Shown here: positions 26,008-35,106 of the stretch, in pieces
Position numbering within the stretch: the stretch's first letter is position 1
Layout of the letters: each line of letters opens with the position of its first letter
Source: Sphingobacteriaceae bacterium
Lineage (GTDB): Bacteria > Bacteroidota > Bacteroidia > B-17B0 > Aurantibacillaceae
Reading direction: 5' to 3'
Assembly: GCA_016705695.1 (NCBI GenBank)
Contig: JADJLA010000003.1
Location: 363,272 to 427,271, forward strand
DNA: 64,000 bases
Program-made: the position numbers and the translations under genes
Notes under the pieces: generated by a model
Database searches by the model: none
What the model saw: the letters and a program-made list of their open reading frames with translations, nothing else
What the model was told of the DNA's origin: nothing

Positions 26008-26535
26008 ATGGGGAGAACGAAGTACATAATACATACGGGAGGCTTGTCTGTTGGTAATCACGAATTTGAGTTCGAAGTTACCGGTAAGTTCTTTAAAGAA
26101 CATGAAACATCAGAAGTGAGTGATGTTAATGTAATGGTAAAAGCAGTTGTGCTAAAACAAAACAATGCCATGCAGATTGATTTTGACTTGCAAGGTACAG
26201 TTTGTGTTGATTGTGATAGGTGTTTGAAAGGATTTGATATTCCAATCTCAGGAAAAGAGAAATTGGTGATCAAATACGGAAACCCTGACGAAAGTACCGA
26301 TGATATAATGGTAGTGCCAGAAGGAGAAACGGCACTAAATGTATCGCAGTATATTTACGAGTACATTTTAACCGCGGTTCCTGCAAGAAAAGTACCTTGC
26401 GAAATTGACAAGAAGTTATTTAAATGCGATGATAGCATGTTAAAGAAACTCAAAGAGGTCAGTGGCTCTGAAGAAAGTGAAGAAACAAATCCCATATGGG
26501 AAAAACTAAATAAAATTAAGTTAAACAAGAATTAA
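26008..26535 (+). CDS. DUF177 (YceD) family protein
   Basis: 175 residues. The family core is present: LQGTVCVDCDRCLKGFDIP, followed by LVIKYG, then ALNVSQYIYEYILTAVPARK and a conserved P.E/C segment. Members are always found just upstream of rpmF, as here, and plant and E. coli homologues are linked to 23S rRNA maturation. The acidic tail and the CDRC cysteine pair may bind a metal. Confidence 0.9.
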   Translation: MGRTKYIIHTGGLSVGNHEFEFEVTGKFFKEHETSEVSDVNVMVKAVVLKQNNAMQIDFDLQGTVCVDCDRCLKGFDIPISGKEKLVIKYGNPDESTDDIMVVPEGETALNVSQYIYEYILTAVPARKVPCEIDKKLFKCDDSMLKKLKEVSGSEESEETNPIWEKLNKIKLNKN

Positions 26536-26620
26536 AACCGTAGGATGCATTACTACGAGATAAAAAAGAAAATTAATCAAGCCTAGCGGAATGCATCCAA
26601 CGGGTTTAAAATAAGAAACC

Positions 26621-26809
26621 ATGCCAAATCCAAAACGAAAACTATCGAGGTCGCGCAGAGATTCGCGCCGTGCTACATATAAAGCACCAAGTATGACCAT
26701 TACAAAAGATCCTGTAACCGGGGAAGCACATTTAATGCACCGCGCATACTGGTTTGAAGGAAAACTATATTACAAAGGAAAAGTAGTAATGGAAAAAGCT
26801 ACTGCCTAA
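26621..26809 (+). CDS. rpmF: 50S ribosomal protein L32
   Basis: 62 residues, full length: basic N-terminus MPNPKRKLSRSRRDSRRATY, typical of L32 without the zinc-ribbon cysteines, then AHLMHRAYWFEGKLYYKGK. It follows the DUF177 gene and precedes plsX, the standard order. The Cys-free form is usual for Bacteroidota. Confidence 0.96.
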   Translation: MPNPKRKLSRSRRDSRRATYKAPSMTITKDPVTGEAHLMHRAYWFEGKLYYKGKVVMEKATA

Positions 26810-26830
26810 ACAGGTAAAGAAGTTTAAGAG

Positions 26831-26854
26831 AGCGGCAAATTTGCCGCTTTTTTT
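26831..26854 (+). terminator. Intrinsic terminator after rpmF
   Basis: Perfect palindrome AGCGGCAAATTTGCCGCT followed by a further six T. It lies between rpmF and plsX, so the plsX-fabH pair probably has partly separate expression. Confidence 0.85.
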
Positions 26855-26979
26855 ATGAACTTCTCTCTGTAAACAGTTGATAACAATTCTTGCGTTTTTT
26901 CGGGGATATTTGCTACTTTTCGACTTTGTTTTACAATTGTAACTCGCTCTTATTAAGAATATTTATTGATCGCTTATTT

Positions 26980-27918
26980 ATGAAAATTGGACTGGATATA
27001 ATGGGGGGTGATTTTGCACCAAAAAATTGTTTGGATGGTGCTGTCTTGGCTCTAAAAGAACTTCCTAAAGACGTAAAGATTGTTTTGATAGGCGATAAGG
27101 ACGCCGCTCTAAAATATTTTGAAGAGAATAAAATAGATGGTAGCGCATTCGAGTATATTCATACCAAAGAAGTTATTGAAATGGGCGAGCATCCAACAAA
27201 AGCGTTCTCCCAAAAACCTCAAAGTAGCATTGCTATTGGATTTAAATTATTGAAGGATCAACAAATTGACGCTTTTGGCAGCGCGGGAAATACCGGCGCT
27301 ATGTTAGTGGGTTCTATGTTCTCAGTAAAAGCAATTCCAGGAGTTATTCGTCCTTGCATCACAACAATTCTGCCAAAGCTCAATGGAGGATGTGGTATCA
27401 TGTTGGACGTTGGCACAAATGCCGATTGTAAACCTGATGTACTTTATCAATTTGGTATCCTTGGTTCAATTTATGCCAAAGAAATTTATAAGATCGATAA
27501 TCCAAAAGTTGGATTGCTGAATATTGGTGAAGAGCCTGAAAAGGGAAATCTTGTAGCGCAATCGGCTTACAATTTAATGAAAGAGACCAAGGATTTTAAT
27601 TTCATTGGGAATGTAGAAGGCCGCGATTTGTTTGGAGATAAAGTGGATGTGATCGTTTGTGATGGATTTGTGGGGAATATCATGTTGAAAATGGCAGAAT
27701 CGTTCTATAGAGTGGCAATGAAACGTAAACTCAACGATGAGTATTTTGATAGGTTTAATTACGAGTTATATGGCGGCACACCTATCTTAGGGATCAATTC
27801 CACCGTGATGATCAGTCACGGCATCTCAAGTCCTGTCGCATTTAAAAATATGATCGTGTTGTCCAAAGATGTTGTGGAAGCCCGATTGAACGAAAAAATA
27901 AACACCCAGTTTAATTAG
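26980..27918 (+). CDS. plsX: Phosphate acyltransferase PlsX
   Basis: 312 residues from MKIGLDIMGGDFAPKN. An in-frame start 90 bases upstream lies in untranslated sequence and is rejected. Conserved features: FGSAGNTGAMLVGS, CGIMLDVGTNADCKP, GEEPEKGN and VIVCDGFVGNIMLK. It makes acyl-phosphate from acyl-ACP, the first committed step to phosphatidic acid in the PlsX/PlsY route. fabH follows after 3 bases. Confidence 0.97.
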   Translation: MKIGLDIMGGDFAPKNCLDGAVLALKELPKDVKIVLIGDKDAALKYFEENKIDGSAFEYIHTKEVIEMGEHPTKAFSQKPQSSIAIGFKLLKDQQIDAFGSAGNTGAMLVGSMFSVKAIPGVIRPCITTILPKLNGGCGIMLDVGTNADCKPDVLYQFGILGSIYAKEIYKIDNPKVGLLNIGEEPEKGNLVAQSAYNLMKETKDFNFIGNVEGRDLFGDKVDVIVCDGFVGNIMLKMAESFYRVAMKRKLNDEYFDRFNYELYGGTPILGINSTVMISHGISSPVAFKNMIVLSKDVVEARLNEKINTQFN

Positions 27919-27921
27919 TAT

Positions 27922-28926
27922 ATGAGTAAAGCAGCAATTACCGCCATTGGGGGATTTCTTCCGGAAAACATTGTTACTAATTTTGATTTTGAAAAGATCT
28001 TAGACACCACAGATGAGTGGATAACAACCCGAACCGGAATTAAGCAGAGGCACATTGAGAACGACCCGGCCAAAGCAACTTCTGATATGGGAGTTAAAGC
28101 TGTTGAAGAACTTTGTAAAAAAAGAGGAATTTCACCTGAGGAAATAGATCTACTGATTGTAGCAACAGTAACACCTGACATGGTGTTTCCTGCAACTGCT
28201 AATCTTATTTGTTCTAAAATTGGCGCTAAAAATGCTTGGGGATTCGATCTTGGCGCAGCATGTTCAGGTTTTATTTATGCTCTGGCAACAGGAGCACAAT
28301 TCATCGAAAGTGGTTGTTACAAAAAAGTAGTGATCGTTGGAGCAGACATGATGAGTCGCATTATTGATTATACAGATAGAACAACCTGTGTGATATTTGG
28401 CGATGGAGCAGGAGCGGTTCTTTTAGAGCCAAGTGCTGATGATAACGGAATACAAGATTTTATTTTACACAGCGACGGGAATGGGGCCGTGCACTTGCAT
28501 ATGAAAGCGGGTGGTTCGTTATTGCCTCCATCGCATGATACAGTTAATGATCGTCAACATTTTGTACATCAGGAAGGCCAGGCAGTTTTTAAACACGCGG
28601 TTTACAATATGGCTGAAGTGAGTGCAAAAATGATGGAAAAAAGCAAATTAAAGGCCAACGATATCACATGGTTGGTTCCACATCAAGCAAACAAGCGCAT
28701 CATTGAAGCAACTTCTTCGCGAATGGGACTTAGTACCGAAAAGGTTATGATGAATATTGAAAAGTATGGCAACACAACTGCCGGTACAATACCTTTGCTA
28801 TTGTGGGATTATGAAAAAAGGTTAAAGCCAGGCGACAATCTTATACTTTCTGCATTTGGTGGAGGGTTCACCTGGGGTGCTATGTTTATCAAGTGGGCTT
28901 ACGATGGAAGTAAGAGTGGTAAGTAA
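27922..28926 (+). CDS. fabH: Beta-ketoacyl-ACP synthase III
   Basis: 334 residues. The catalytic triad is visible: Cys in DLGAACSGFIYAL, His in WLVPHQANKRIIE, Asn in EKYGNTTAGTIP. The N-terminal TTDEWITTRTGI signature is present. It starts fatty-acid synthesis by joining acetyl-CoA (or a branched acyl-CoA) to malonyl-ACP. It is in the conserved rpmF-plsX-fabH order. Confidence 0.97.
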   Translation: MSKAAITAIGGFLPENIVTNFDFEKILDTTDEWITTRTGIKQRHIENDPAKATSDMGVKAVEELCKKRGISPEEIDLLIVATVTPDMVFPATANLICSKIGAKNAWGFDLGAACSGFIYALATGAQFIESGCYKKVVIVGADMMSRIIDYTDRTTCVIFGDGAGAVLLEPSADDNGIQDFILHSDGNGAVHLHMKAGGSLLPPSHDTVNDRQHFVHQEGQAVFKHAVYNMAEVSAKMMEKSKLKANDITWLVPHQANKRIIEATSSRMGLSTEKVMMNIEKYGNTTAGTIPLLLWDYEKRLKPGDNLILSAFGGGFTWGAMFIKWAYDGSKSGK

Positions 28927-29004
28927 CTGTTAAAAAAACCAAATTCAAAAAGTTTAGCATAACGTTTGAATTGCTCTGAACATCAAACTAAAAAATAAGC
29001 AAAC

Positions 29005-30120
29005 ATGAAAAAAATCCTATCACTTATTTTCCTTATGTCATTCATAGGAATTAGCGCACAAAACAACTTAGTTGTTTTTTCAGAGAACGGAGAAAAATTC
29101 TTCTTGATCATAAATGGCGTGAAACAAAATTTAGAAGCGGAGACCAATGTAAAGGTCACTGATCTTATCCAACCAAATTACAAAGCAAAAATTGTATTTG
29201 AAGACAAAGCCAAGGGTGTTGTGGATCAAAATATTTATTTTATGCAAGGTGGCGAACCGGTAAAAAATCACGAATTTGTATTTAGCGTTGGCATCAAGAA
29301 AAAAGGTGGTTATAAAGCTCGCCCTGTAAGCGCAGTAGCAATTGGTCCGCAAACAAAGTCTGATCCTGAACAAGCTGTTGTGCATTACAGTACCAGCGAG
29401 CCTACATCAAGCAATAATGGAAGCGCATCAAATAATGTGCATGTAGCAGATGATGGTACATCTGGAAATACAAATGTTCAAGTGAATCAAACAGTAACTG
29501 AAACTAAAACTGGTATAAGTAACAGTGATGCAAACAATACAAAAGTGGATGTGAACATGAATGGATTAGGAGTGAATGTTAGTATCAATGATAATATGGG
29601 TGATATGGGTATTACCACCACCACTTCTCAAACTGTTACAACTACAACAACATCCTCAGGTGGAACAATATCGAATAACTCAACCACCACTAAGTCGAGT
29701 AATTCAACAACGGGCGCAACTAAAAATTCGGGAACAACATCTTCAACAAAAGCAAAACCGGTTGTTGACGGATACGAAAAAACTAGTACCACAACAGTTG
29801 CCTCGGGATGCTCAACACCTATGAGTGATGCGGATTTCGATAATGCTAAAGAATCTGTTAATACCGGCGGAATTGACGATACTAAGCTCAAGATCGCAAA
29901 ACAAGTTGTAGATGCTAATTGTATGTCAACTGAGCAAGTTAAAGAAATGATGGAGCTGCTTAGTTTTGAAAAAGCAAAATTAGATCTTGCAAAGTATGGT
30001 TACACGCGCGTTACCGATAAAAGAAATTATTACAAGATAAACGAGGCCTTAACGTTTGAGTCATCAAAAACTGAACTTGATACCTATATCAATTCGACCA
30101 AAAAAGCGTCGGCTAAATAA
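29005..30120 (+). CDS. Secreted DUF4476 domain protein with Ser/Thr/Asn-rich linker
   Basis: 371 residues. The signal peptide ends near GISAQ. An N-terminal beta domain (about 20-115; NNLVVFSENGEKFFLIING) is joined by a low-complexity Thr/Ser/Asn-rich linker (about 125-265) to a C-terminal helical DUF4476 domain (about 270-365; ADFDNAKESVNTGG, ANCMSTEQVKEMMELLSFE). DUF4476 is common in exported proteins of Bacteroidota and has no known activity. Long Thr-rich linkers in this phylum often carry O-glycosylation (D-S/T motifs), which is inference here. The gene stands alone. Confidence 0.82.
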   Translation: MKKILSLIFLMSFIGISAQNNLVVFSENGEKFFLIINGVKQNLEAETNVKVTDLIQPNYKAKIVFEDKAKGVVDQNIYFMQGGEPVKNHEFVFSVGIKKKGGYKARPVSAVAIGPQTKSDPEQAVVHYSTSEPTSSNNGSASNNVHVADDGTSGNTNVQVNQTVTETKTGISNSDANNTKVDVNMNGLGVNVSINDNMGDMGITTTTSQTVTTTTTSSGGTISNNSTTTKSSNSTTGATKNSGTTSSTKAKPVVDGYEKTSTTTVASGCSTPMSDADFDNAKESVNTGGIDDTKLKIAKQVVDANCMSTEQVKEMMELLSFEKAKLDLAKYGYTRVTDKRNYYKINEALTFESSKTELDTYINSTKKASAK

Positions 30121-30308
30121 TTTATTGGCTTTAAATATACAACGGTTCTAACTAAAAACTAACAAATTTTATTTTCTTAATGATCTGTAAGGCCGGTTGA
30201 AATCTTGTTCAATCTGGTTATGTGTTTTACAACCCACGAAACGGTAAACGTAAAAGTAATTAAGGATCAATTGAATCTTCTGTAGCAAACAGCAAAGCTG
30301 ATTTTTTG

Positions 30309-30356
30309 CGCCGACTTAAACATGACTTAGGTCAGTTGTTATTTTCTTAATCGGCG
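30309..30356. promoter_or_regulatory. Nested inverted repeats over the U32 peptidase promoter
   Basis: CGCCGAcTTAA (30309-30319) and TTAATCGGCG (30347-30356) form an inverted repeat spanning the promoter spacer. Inside it is TGACTTAGGTCA (30323-30334), a TGAC-N4-GTCA palindrome just upstream of the -33 TTG, like a Crp/Fnr-family half-site pair. The rest of the gap 30121-30308 shows nothing recognisable. Confidence 0.4.
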
Positions 30357-30364
30357 TACTTTAG
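30336..30364 (+). promoter_or_regulatory. Promoter of U32 peptidase-ferredoxin pair
   Basis: TTG (30336-30338), an 18-base spacer and TACTTTAG (30357-30364), one base off the -7 consensus. The ATG follows 10 bases later, so the mRNA leader is very short. Confidence 0.5.
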
Positions 30365-30374
30365 CCAAAACTTT

Positions 30375-31616
30375 ATGAAGGTGAATGGTTCTATAGAATT
30401 GATGTCTCCGGCAGGATCCTACGAAGCATTAATGGCTGCTATTAATGCCGGTTGTAATTCGGTTTATTTTGGTGTTGAGCAATTAAACATGCGTGCCCGT
30501 TCGGCAAACAATTTTACTTTGGATGACTTAAAGAGAATTGCAAGCATTTGCAAAGAGCATAATGTAAAAAGCTATCTTACTCTTAATACTGTATTATACG
30601 ATCACGACATTAGTTTAATGAGATCGATCGTAAATGCGGCAAAAGAAAGTAATATAACAGCGATCATTGCCGCTGACCATGCTGTAATGAATTATGCAAA
30701 AAAGATCGGAATGGAGTTACATGTGTCAACACAGGCAAACATTTCGAACATTGATACTATTGAGTTTTATGCTAATTACGCAGACGTTGTGGTATTAGCA
30801 CGTGAGTTAAGTTTAATTCAGGTTGCAGAAATTACCCGCGAGATCAAGCGCAGAAACATTACCGGGCCAAAAGGAAAGTTGATAGAAATAGAAATATTCG
30901 CACACGGCGCTTTGTGCATGGCAGTTTCAGGAAAATGTTATTTGAGCTTGCACTCACACTTCGCATCTGCCAACCGTGGTGCATGTGTACAAAATTGCCG
31001 ACGAAGTTATATTGTTTCTGATAAAGAAGATGGTATCGAATTTGAGATCGACAATGAATATATTATGTCAGCAAAGGATCTATGCACCATTGGTTTTATC
31101 GACCAAATCTTAAATGCAGGTGTAATTGTATTAAAAATAGAAGGAAGAGGGCGTGCTGCTGATTATGTGCATACTGTTACCAAATGTTATCGTGAAGCAA
31201 TTGATAGTTACTACAATGGCACATATACTTCGGAAAAAGTAGAGGCTTGGATGAAACAACTGGAAACTGTTTTCAATCGCGGCTTTTGGGATGGCTACTA
31301 TTTGGGCAAAAAAATGGGAGAATGGAATGATGAATCGGGTTCTAAATCAACAAAAAGGAAAATATATGTTGCAAAAGGTTCGCATTATTATGAAAAACCA
31401 AAAATTGGCGAATTCATTTTAGAAGCACAATACTTATCTGTAGGTGATGATATTTTAATAACAGGTCCAACCACTGGTTATTTAGAAGATAAAGTAATGG
31501 AGTTACGTGTTGGAGAAAAAAGTGTAGAGCGCGTTAATCGTGGAGAAGTATTTACTATGCCTATTAGTAGTAAAATTAGAGCTTCAGATAAACTTTACAA
31601 ATTGGTTGACGCATAA
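30375..31616 (+). CDS. Peptidase U32 family protein (TrhP/YegQ-like tRNA hydroxylation factor)
   Basis: 413 residues. The U32 core is clear: ELMSPAGSYEALMAAINAGC at the start and the signature EIFAHGALCMAVSGKCYLS, followed by NRGACVQNCRR and CTIGFIDQILNAGV. Four conserved cysteines would hold an iron-sulfur cluster. U32 members act in RNA hydroxylation (TrhP on tRNA uridine-34, RlhA on 23S rRNA) or, less surely, as collagenase-like proteases; length and motif favour the TrhP/YegQ branch. It is translationally coupled to a ferredoxin gene. Confidence 0.88.
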   Translation: MKVNGSIELMSPAGSYEALMAAINAGCNSVYFGVEQLNMRARSANNFTLDDLKRIASICKEHNVKSYLTLNTVLYDHDISLMRSIVNAAKESNITAIIAADHAVMNYAKKIGMELHVSTQANISNIDTIEFYANYADVVVLARELSLIQVAEITREIKRRNITGPKGKLIEIEIFAHGALCMAVSGKCYLSLHSHFASANRGACVQNCRRSYIVSDKEDGIEFEIDNEYIMSAKDLCTIGFIDQILNAGVIVLKIEGRGRAADYVHTVTKCYREAIDSYYNGTYTSEKVEAWMKQLETVFNRGFWDGYYLGKKMGEWNDESGSKSTKRKIYVAKGSHYYEKPKIGEFILEAQYLSVGDDILITGPTTGYLEDKVMELRVGEKSVERVNRGEVFTMPISSKIRASDKLYKLVDA

Positions 31617-31846
31617 TGATACGCATTATACAACAACGCGATAAATGTATTGGATGCAACGCTTGTGTAGAAGCCGCGTACTACCGTTGGCGAATTTCGA
31701 GACAAGATGGCAAATGCACGCTTGTTGGTTCAAAAGAAAAAAAGGGATTTCATAGCGTTTTGGTCGACGACCACGAATTGGAAGAGAATTTAAAGGCAGC
31801 AAGAAATTGTCCTGTAAATATTATTCAGGTAATTCAGCAAAAATAG
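31616..31846 (+). CDS. Ferredoxin-like [4Fe-4S] protein coupled to U32 peptidase
   Basis: 76 residues. One CIGCNACVEAAYY motif and a later RNCPVNIIQV give the four Cys of a single [4Fe-4S] cluster, as in monocluster ferredoxins of the Fer4_13/Fer4_19 type. Its ATG overlaps the U32 stop (TAATG). It probably donates electrons or cluster material to the U32 enzyme, as inferred from coupling. A terminator lies 117 bases downstream. Confidence 0.85.
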   Translation: MIRIIQQRDKCIGCNACVEAAYYRWRISRQDGKCTLVGSKEKKGFHSVLVDDHELEENLKAARNCPVNIIQVIQQK

Positions 31847-31962
31847 TGGTCGAGATAAAGAAATGTAGCATATGAAATTTATGTTGAAGATGCTGTTACG
31901 TTTAGGCCCGATCAGTAAAAACTGACGAATATCATTTTGTCAAGAACCGAAAAATAACGTTG

Positions 31963-31993
31963 AAACGCTAGTTGGACGGGGTTTTAGCGTTTT
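31963..31993 (+). terminator. Probable intrinsic terminator after ferredoxin
   Basis: AAACGCTA (31963-31970) and TAGCGTTT (31985-31992) form an 8-bp stem with a 14-base loop, followed by a single T before A. The short T tail makes it moderate. Confidence 0.55.
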
Positions 31994-32071
31994 ATAAAGT
32001 TTTCATTCTAACTCCGCTTATGACAATAGAATGACACAAGAAAGGGACTGTTTTATTAACTTTGACCCTAG

Positions 32072-33298
32072 TTGGAGCGATTTAATGTCATATCCTTTAA
32101 TCATCAAAACCTACCATTAGAATTGGTAGGAAAATTGCATTTGGATGAGTACACACAGGCCTCACTTTTAGGCGCTGTTAGAGCTAATTTTCAGTTTGAT
32201 GAGTTAATGTTTTTGAGCACTTGCAATCGTATTGAGATATATTTATGTACAGATAACGAAATAACACCATATATCATTGGAAAGGTTATTTCTACAATAA
32301 ACCCGGCACTCCCTAAAAATATTGTAGAGGAGTTAGCTTCTAAAGCTACAGTTCTAAATGATGAGGCAGCTGTAAGTCATGTTTTTAAAGTGGCATCTTC
32401 TTTGAATTCATTAGTGGTTGGTGAACGCGAGATCATCACACAATTACGTAAAGCATACGACCTAAGTAATTCATTGAAATTAACGGGGGATTTTATTCGT
32501 ATCTTAATTAAACAAACCATTGAAACGGCCAAGCAAGTTTTTACAGAAACTGATATTGCAAAAAATCCGGTATCTGTTGTTTCTTTAGCTTATCGTCAGC
32601 TACGCGATCTCGGAATTAAAACCGATGCGCGTGTTTTGATCGTTGGAGCAGGAGAGACCAATATCAAAATGGCTAATTATCTTCAAAAACATAAGTTCGC
32701 TAATTTTACAGTGTTCAACCGCACGTTAAGCAAAGCACAAGATCTTGCTACAAAGTTAAACGGAACAGCTCTATCACTTAATGATCTGAAGGCATACGAT
32801 AAAGGATTTGATGTATTGATCATTTGTACCTCAGCTTCACAATCGATAATAACCCACGACATTTACCATTCACTTCTTCAAAAAGAAACTAATAAAAAAG
32901 TATTGATAGATCTTTCTATCCCTGCAGGAATTGAAGCAAGTGTTATAAAGGAATATCCATCTTTTTACATTGATATCAATTCCTTAAAGGTACAGGCTGA
33001 AGTAAATATGAATTCGCGTTTATCAGAAATGACAAAATGCGAAACGATCATAGGTTTTAAATTGGAAGAATTTAAACGTTTACAAAAAGAACGTTTAGTA
33101 GAACTTGCCTTTGGTGAGATCCCTCGTCAGGTACGCGCCATTAAAGACGTAGCATTAACTGAGGTTTTTGCAAAGGAAATAAGTGAGTTGGACACCAATA
33201 GCAAAGAGGTTTTAGATAAGGTAATTGGGTATATCGAAAAAAAGTACAATGCTGTGGCAATGAAAACAGCAAAAGAGGTATTCCTTAAGGATGAATAA
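32072..33298 (+). CDS. hemA: Glutamyl-tRNA reductase
   Basis: 408 residues. The start is a TTG at 32072, directly after an in-frame TAG, because no ATG exists before the conserved region. The catalytic Cys is in FLSTCNRIEIY; GEREIITQLRKAY and the NADPH-binding VLIVGAGETNIKMANYL are intact. It reduces glutamyl-tRNA to glutamate-1-semialdehyde, the first step of C5 tetrapyrrole synthesis. TAACTTTG at 32057-32064 is a possible -7 element, which would make the mRNA almost leaderless. hemCD follows 25 bases later. Confidence 0.95.
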   Translation: MERFNVISFNHQNLPLELVGKLHLDEYTQASLLGAVRANFQFDELMFLSTCNRIEIYLCTDNEITPYIIGKVISTINPALPKNIVEELASKATVLNDEAAVSHVFKVASSLNSLVVGEREIITQLRKAYDLSNSLKLTGDFIRILIKQTIETAKQVFTETDIAKNPVSVVSLAYRQLRDLGIKTDARVLIVGAGETNIKMANYLQKHKFANFTVFNRTLSKAQDLATKLNGTALSLNDLKAYDKGFDVLIICTSASQSIITHDIYHSLLQKETNKKVLIDLSIPAGIEASVIKEYPSFYIDINSLKVQAEVNMNSRLSEMTKCETIIGFKLEEFKRLQKERLVELAFGEIPRQVRAIKDVALTEVFAKEISELDTNSKEVLDKVIGYIEKKYNAVAMKTAKEVFLKDE

Positions 33299-33323
33299 AA
33301 TTCCTTAATTTCGCACAACATTC

Positions 33324-34904
33324 ATGAAAAAGATCATTATAGGCACCCGTGGCAGCGACTTAGCATTGTGGCAAGCAAACTACACTAAAGAATTATTGGA
33401 AGAGAGAGGCTGCGTGGTTGAGATAAAGATCATTCAAACTAGTGGAGATAGAACACAAGAATGGAATACAAGCTTTGATAAGCTCGAAGGAAAAGGTTTT
33501 TTTACAAAAGAATTAGAAGAAGCACTTTTAAAAAAGGAGATTGATCTTGCTGTACATTCTCACAAAGATGTTCCAACCGAAAATCCCGAAGGTTTAATTA
33601 TTGCCGGTGTTTCAAAGCGTGGAAACCCAAGCGAATTATTACTCATCAAAAAAACATCTGTTGATGCCGACAAACAATTCTCATTAAAAAAAGGCGCTGT
33701 TGTTGGAACCTCTTCGGCAAGAAGAAAATCGCAACTCTTGGCTTTTAGGCCAGATGTAGAAGTAAAAGATCTTAGAGGAAATGTACCAACGCGTGTAAAA
33801 AAATTAAAAGAAGGTGACCTGGATGCGATTCTAATTGCAGTGGCAGGTCCTGAACGTTTAGAATTAGATCTAAGCGAATTTCATGAAGAAGTATTAGATC
33901 CAAAAGTGTTTGTTCCCGCGCCCGCTCAAGGAGTTTTAGCATGGCAAATTCGTGAGGATGACGATGAATTGTTTAGTAAGTTTGATGATATCACAGATAT
34001 CGATGTGCAAACGCAAGCACGAATTGAGCGCGGAGTTTTAAATTTAATGGATGGTGGCTGTCAATTACCATTAGGAGTATACGTTGATACCGAATTTGAT
34101 CATGAAGATAGGCCGGTGTTTCATACCTATGTAAGTATTGCAAAAAAGTGGGACGAACAACCCGTTCAATTATATATTGCTACCGGAAATTCGGAAGATC
34201 TGGCTGAGAGAATAGTAAATCATTACACAAATTTAAAGCCGCAAAAAGTTTTTATTTCAAAAGATCTTAGAGAGCAGGATTATTTGCCAAGAGCTTTGGG
34301 TAAATTAAAATTTGATGTATTAGGTAAAAGTCTCATTGAATTCAAAGAGATTAAAATAAGATTATTGCCTGTAACCGAATGGATATTTTTTAGCAGCAAA
34401 CACGCCGTAAAATATTTCATGGGGCAAAAACCCGCCATCGGTAAAGTAAAATTTGGTTGTATTGGTTCGTCAACATCGGCTGAGTTAAGATCTTATGGGC
34501 ATAGAGCAGAATTTATTGGTCAAGGAACAGATACCAAATTAATAGGCAAACAATTTGCATCAAAAGTAGGAAGTAGTAAAGTGCTTTTTCCAATTGCAAA
34601 AGATAGTATGCGCACTGTGCAATGGCAAATGCCTAAAAGTGATAATGCTATTGACCTAAATGTTTATTTTACGGTAAAGCATAGTATTGAAATAGATGAC
34701 ACATACAACATTTTAGTATTTACTAGTCCAAGTAATGTAGAGGCTTTCTTCGAAAAAAATAAACCAAAGCCTCATCAAAAAATTGTTGCCATGGGCGATG
34801 CTACTGAATTGTCTTTAAAGAAATTGAAGATGAAGGAGATCACAAAGCCCGCTTCTTTTGATGATCTTGACCTTGTTCAGGCGATACTTGGAAGGTCAAT
34901 TTAA
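33324..34904 (+). CDS. hemCD: Hydroxymethylbilane synthase / uroporphyrinogen-III synthase fusion
   Basis: 526 residues. The N-terminal ~300 are HemC: IIGTRGSDLALWQANY, the GTSSARRKSQL loop, and the dipyrromethane-binding Cys in LMDGGCQLPLGVY. The remaining ~220 residues form a HemD-like two-lobe domain (VFISKDLREQDYLP; WIFFSSKHAVKYF; YNILVFTSPSNVEAFF). The fused enzyme would make and cyclise hydroxymethylbilane to uroporphyrinogen III. A HemC-HemD fusion is known in some Bacteroidota. It is in an operon with hemA. Confidence 0.95.
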   Translation: MKKIIIGTRGSDLALWQANYTKELLEERGCVVEIKIIQTSGDRTQEWNTSFDKLEGKGFFTKELEEALLKKEIDLAVHSHKDVPTENPEGLIIAGVSKRGNPSELLLIKKTSVDADKQFSLKKGAVVGTSSARRKSQLLAFRPDVEVKDLRGNVPTRVKKLKEGDLDAILIAVAGPERLELDLSEFHEEVLDPKVFVPAPAQGVLAWQIREDDDELFSKFDDITDIDVQTQARIERGVLNLMDGGCQLPLGVYVDTEFDHEDRPVFHTYVSIAKKWDEQPVQLYIATGNSEDLAERIVNHYTNLKPQKVFISKDLREQDYLPRALGKLKFDVLGKSLIEFKEIKIRLLPVTEWIFFSSKHAVKYFMGQKPAIGKVKFGCIGSSTSAELRSYGHRAEFIGQGTDTKLIGKQFASKVGSSKVLFPIAKDSMRTVQWQMPKSDNAIDLNVYFTVKHSIEIDDTYNILVFTSPSNVEAFFEKNKPKPHQKIVAMGDATELSLKKLKMKEITKPASFDDLDLVQAILGRSI

Positions 34905-34990
34905 CCACGAAAATCACAAAATTTTTACACGAAGGTCACGAAACCGTTTTGTGCTTTTCGTGAAAAAGTTTGGTGTCTTTAGTGCTTCCT
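34905..34990. repeat. Degenerate CACGAA/TTCGTG repeat between hemCD and typA
   Basis: AACCACGAAaatCACAAAat and ACACGAAggtCACGAAA are direct copies; TTTTGTGctTTTCGTGaaaa and TTTGGTGTCTTTAGTG are inverted counterparts. This accACGAAnnnCACgAA type of intergenic repeat is familiar from several bacterial phyla. The arrangement could fold into a long weak hairpin and may terminate hemCD transcription. Confidence 0.55.
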
Positions 34991-35078
34991 GCCTTCATTT
35001 TCACGCAAATTATGCTCAAAATATCGCTAAAACCCTGATAGAGAGCCCTTAAATACTGGTTTTATAGCAAAATAGTTG

Positions 35079-35086
35079 TATCTTTG
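35079..35086 (+). promoter_or_regulatory. -7 element TATCTTTG of typA
   Basis: TATCTTTG matches TAnnTTTG, 20 bases before the typA ATG at 35107. Confidence 0.55.
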
Positions 35087-35106
35087 CGGCCTTAAAAAGT
35101 ACAAAC

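Noticed and set aside
31872..31925. Seventeen-codon frame MKFMLKMLLRLG downstream of the ferredoxin gene
   Set aside because: Too short, no promoter, no conservation argument.
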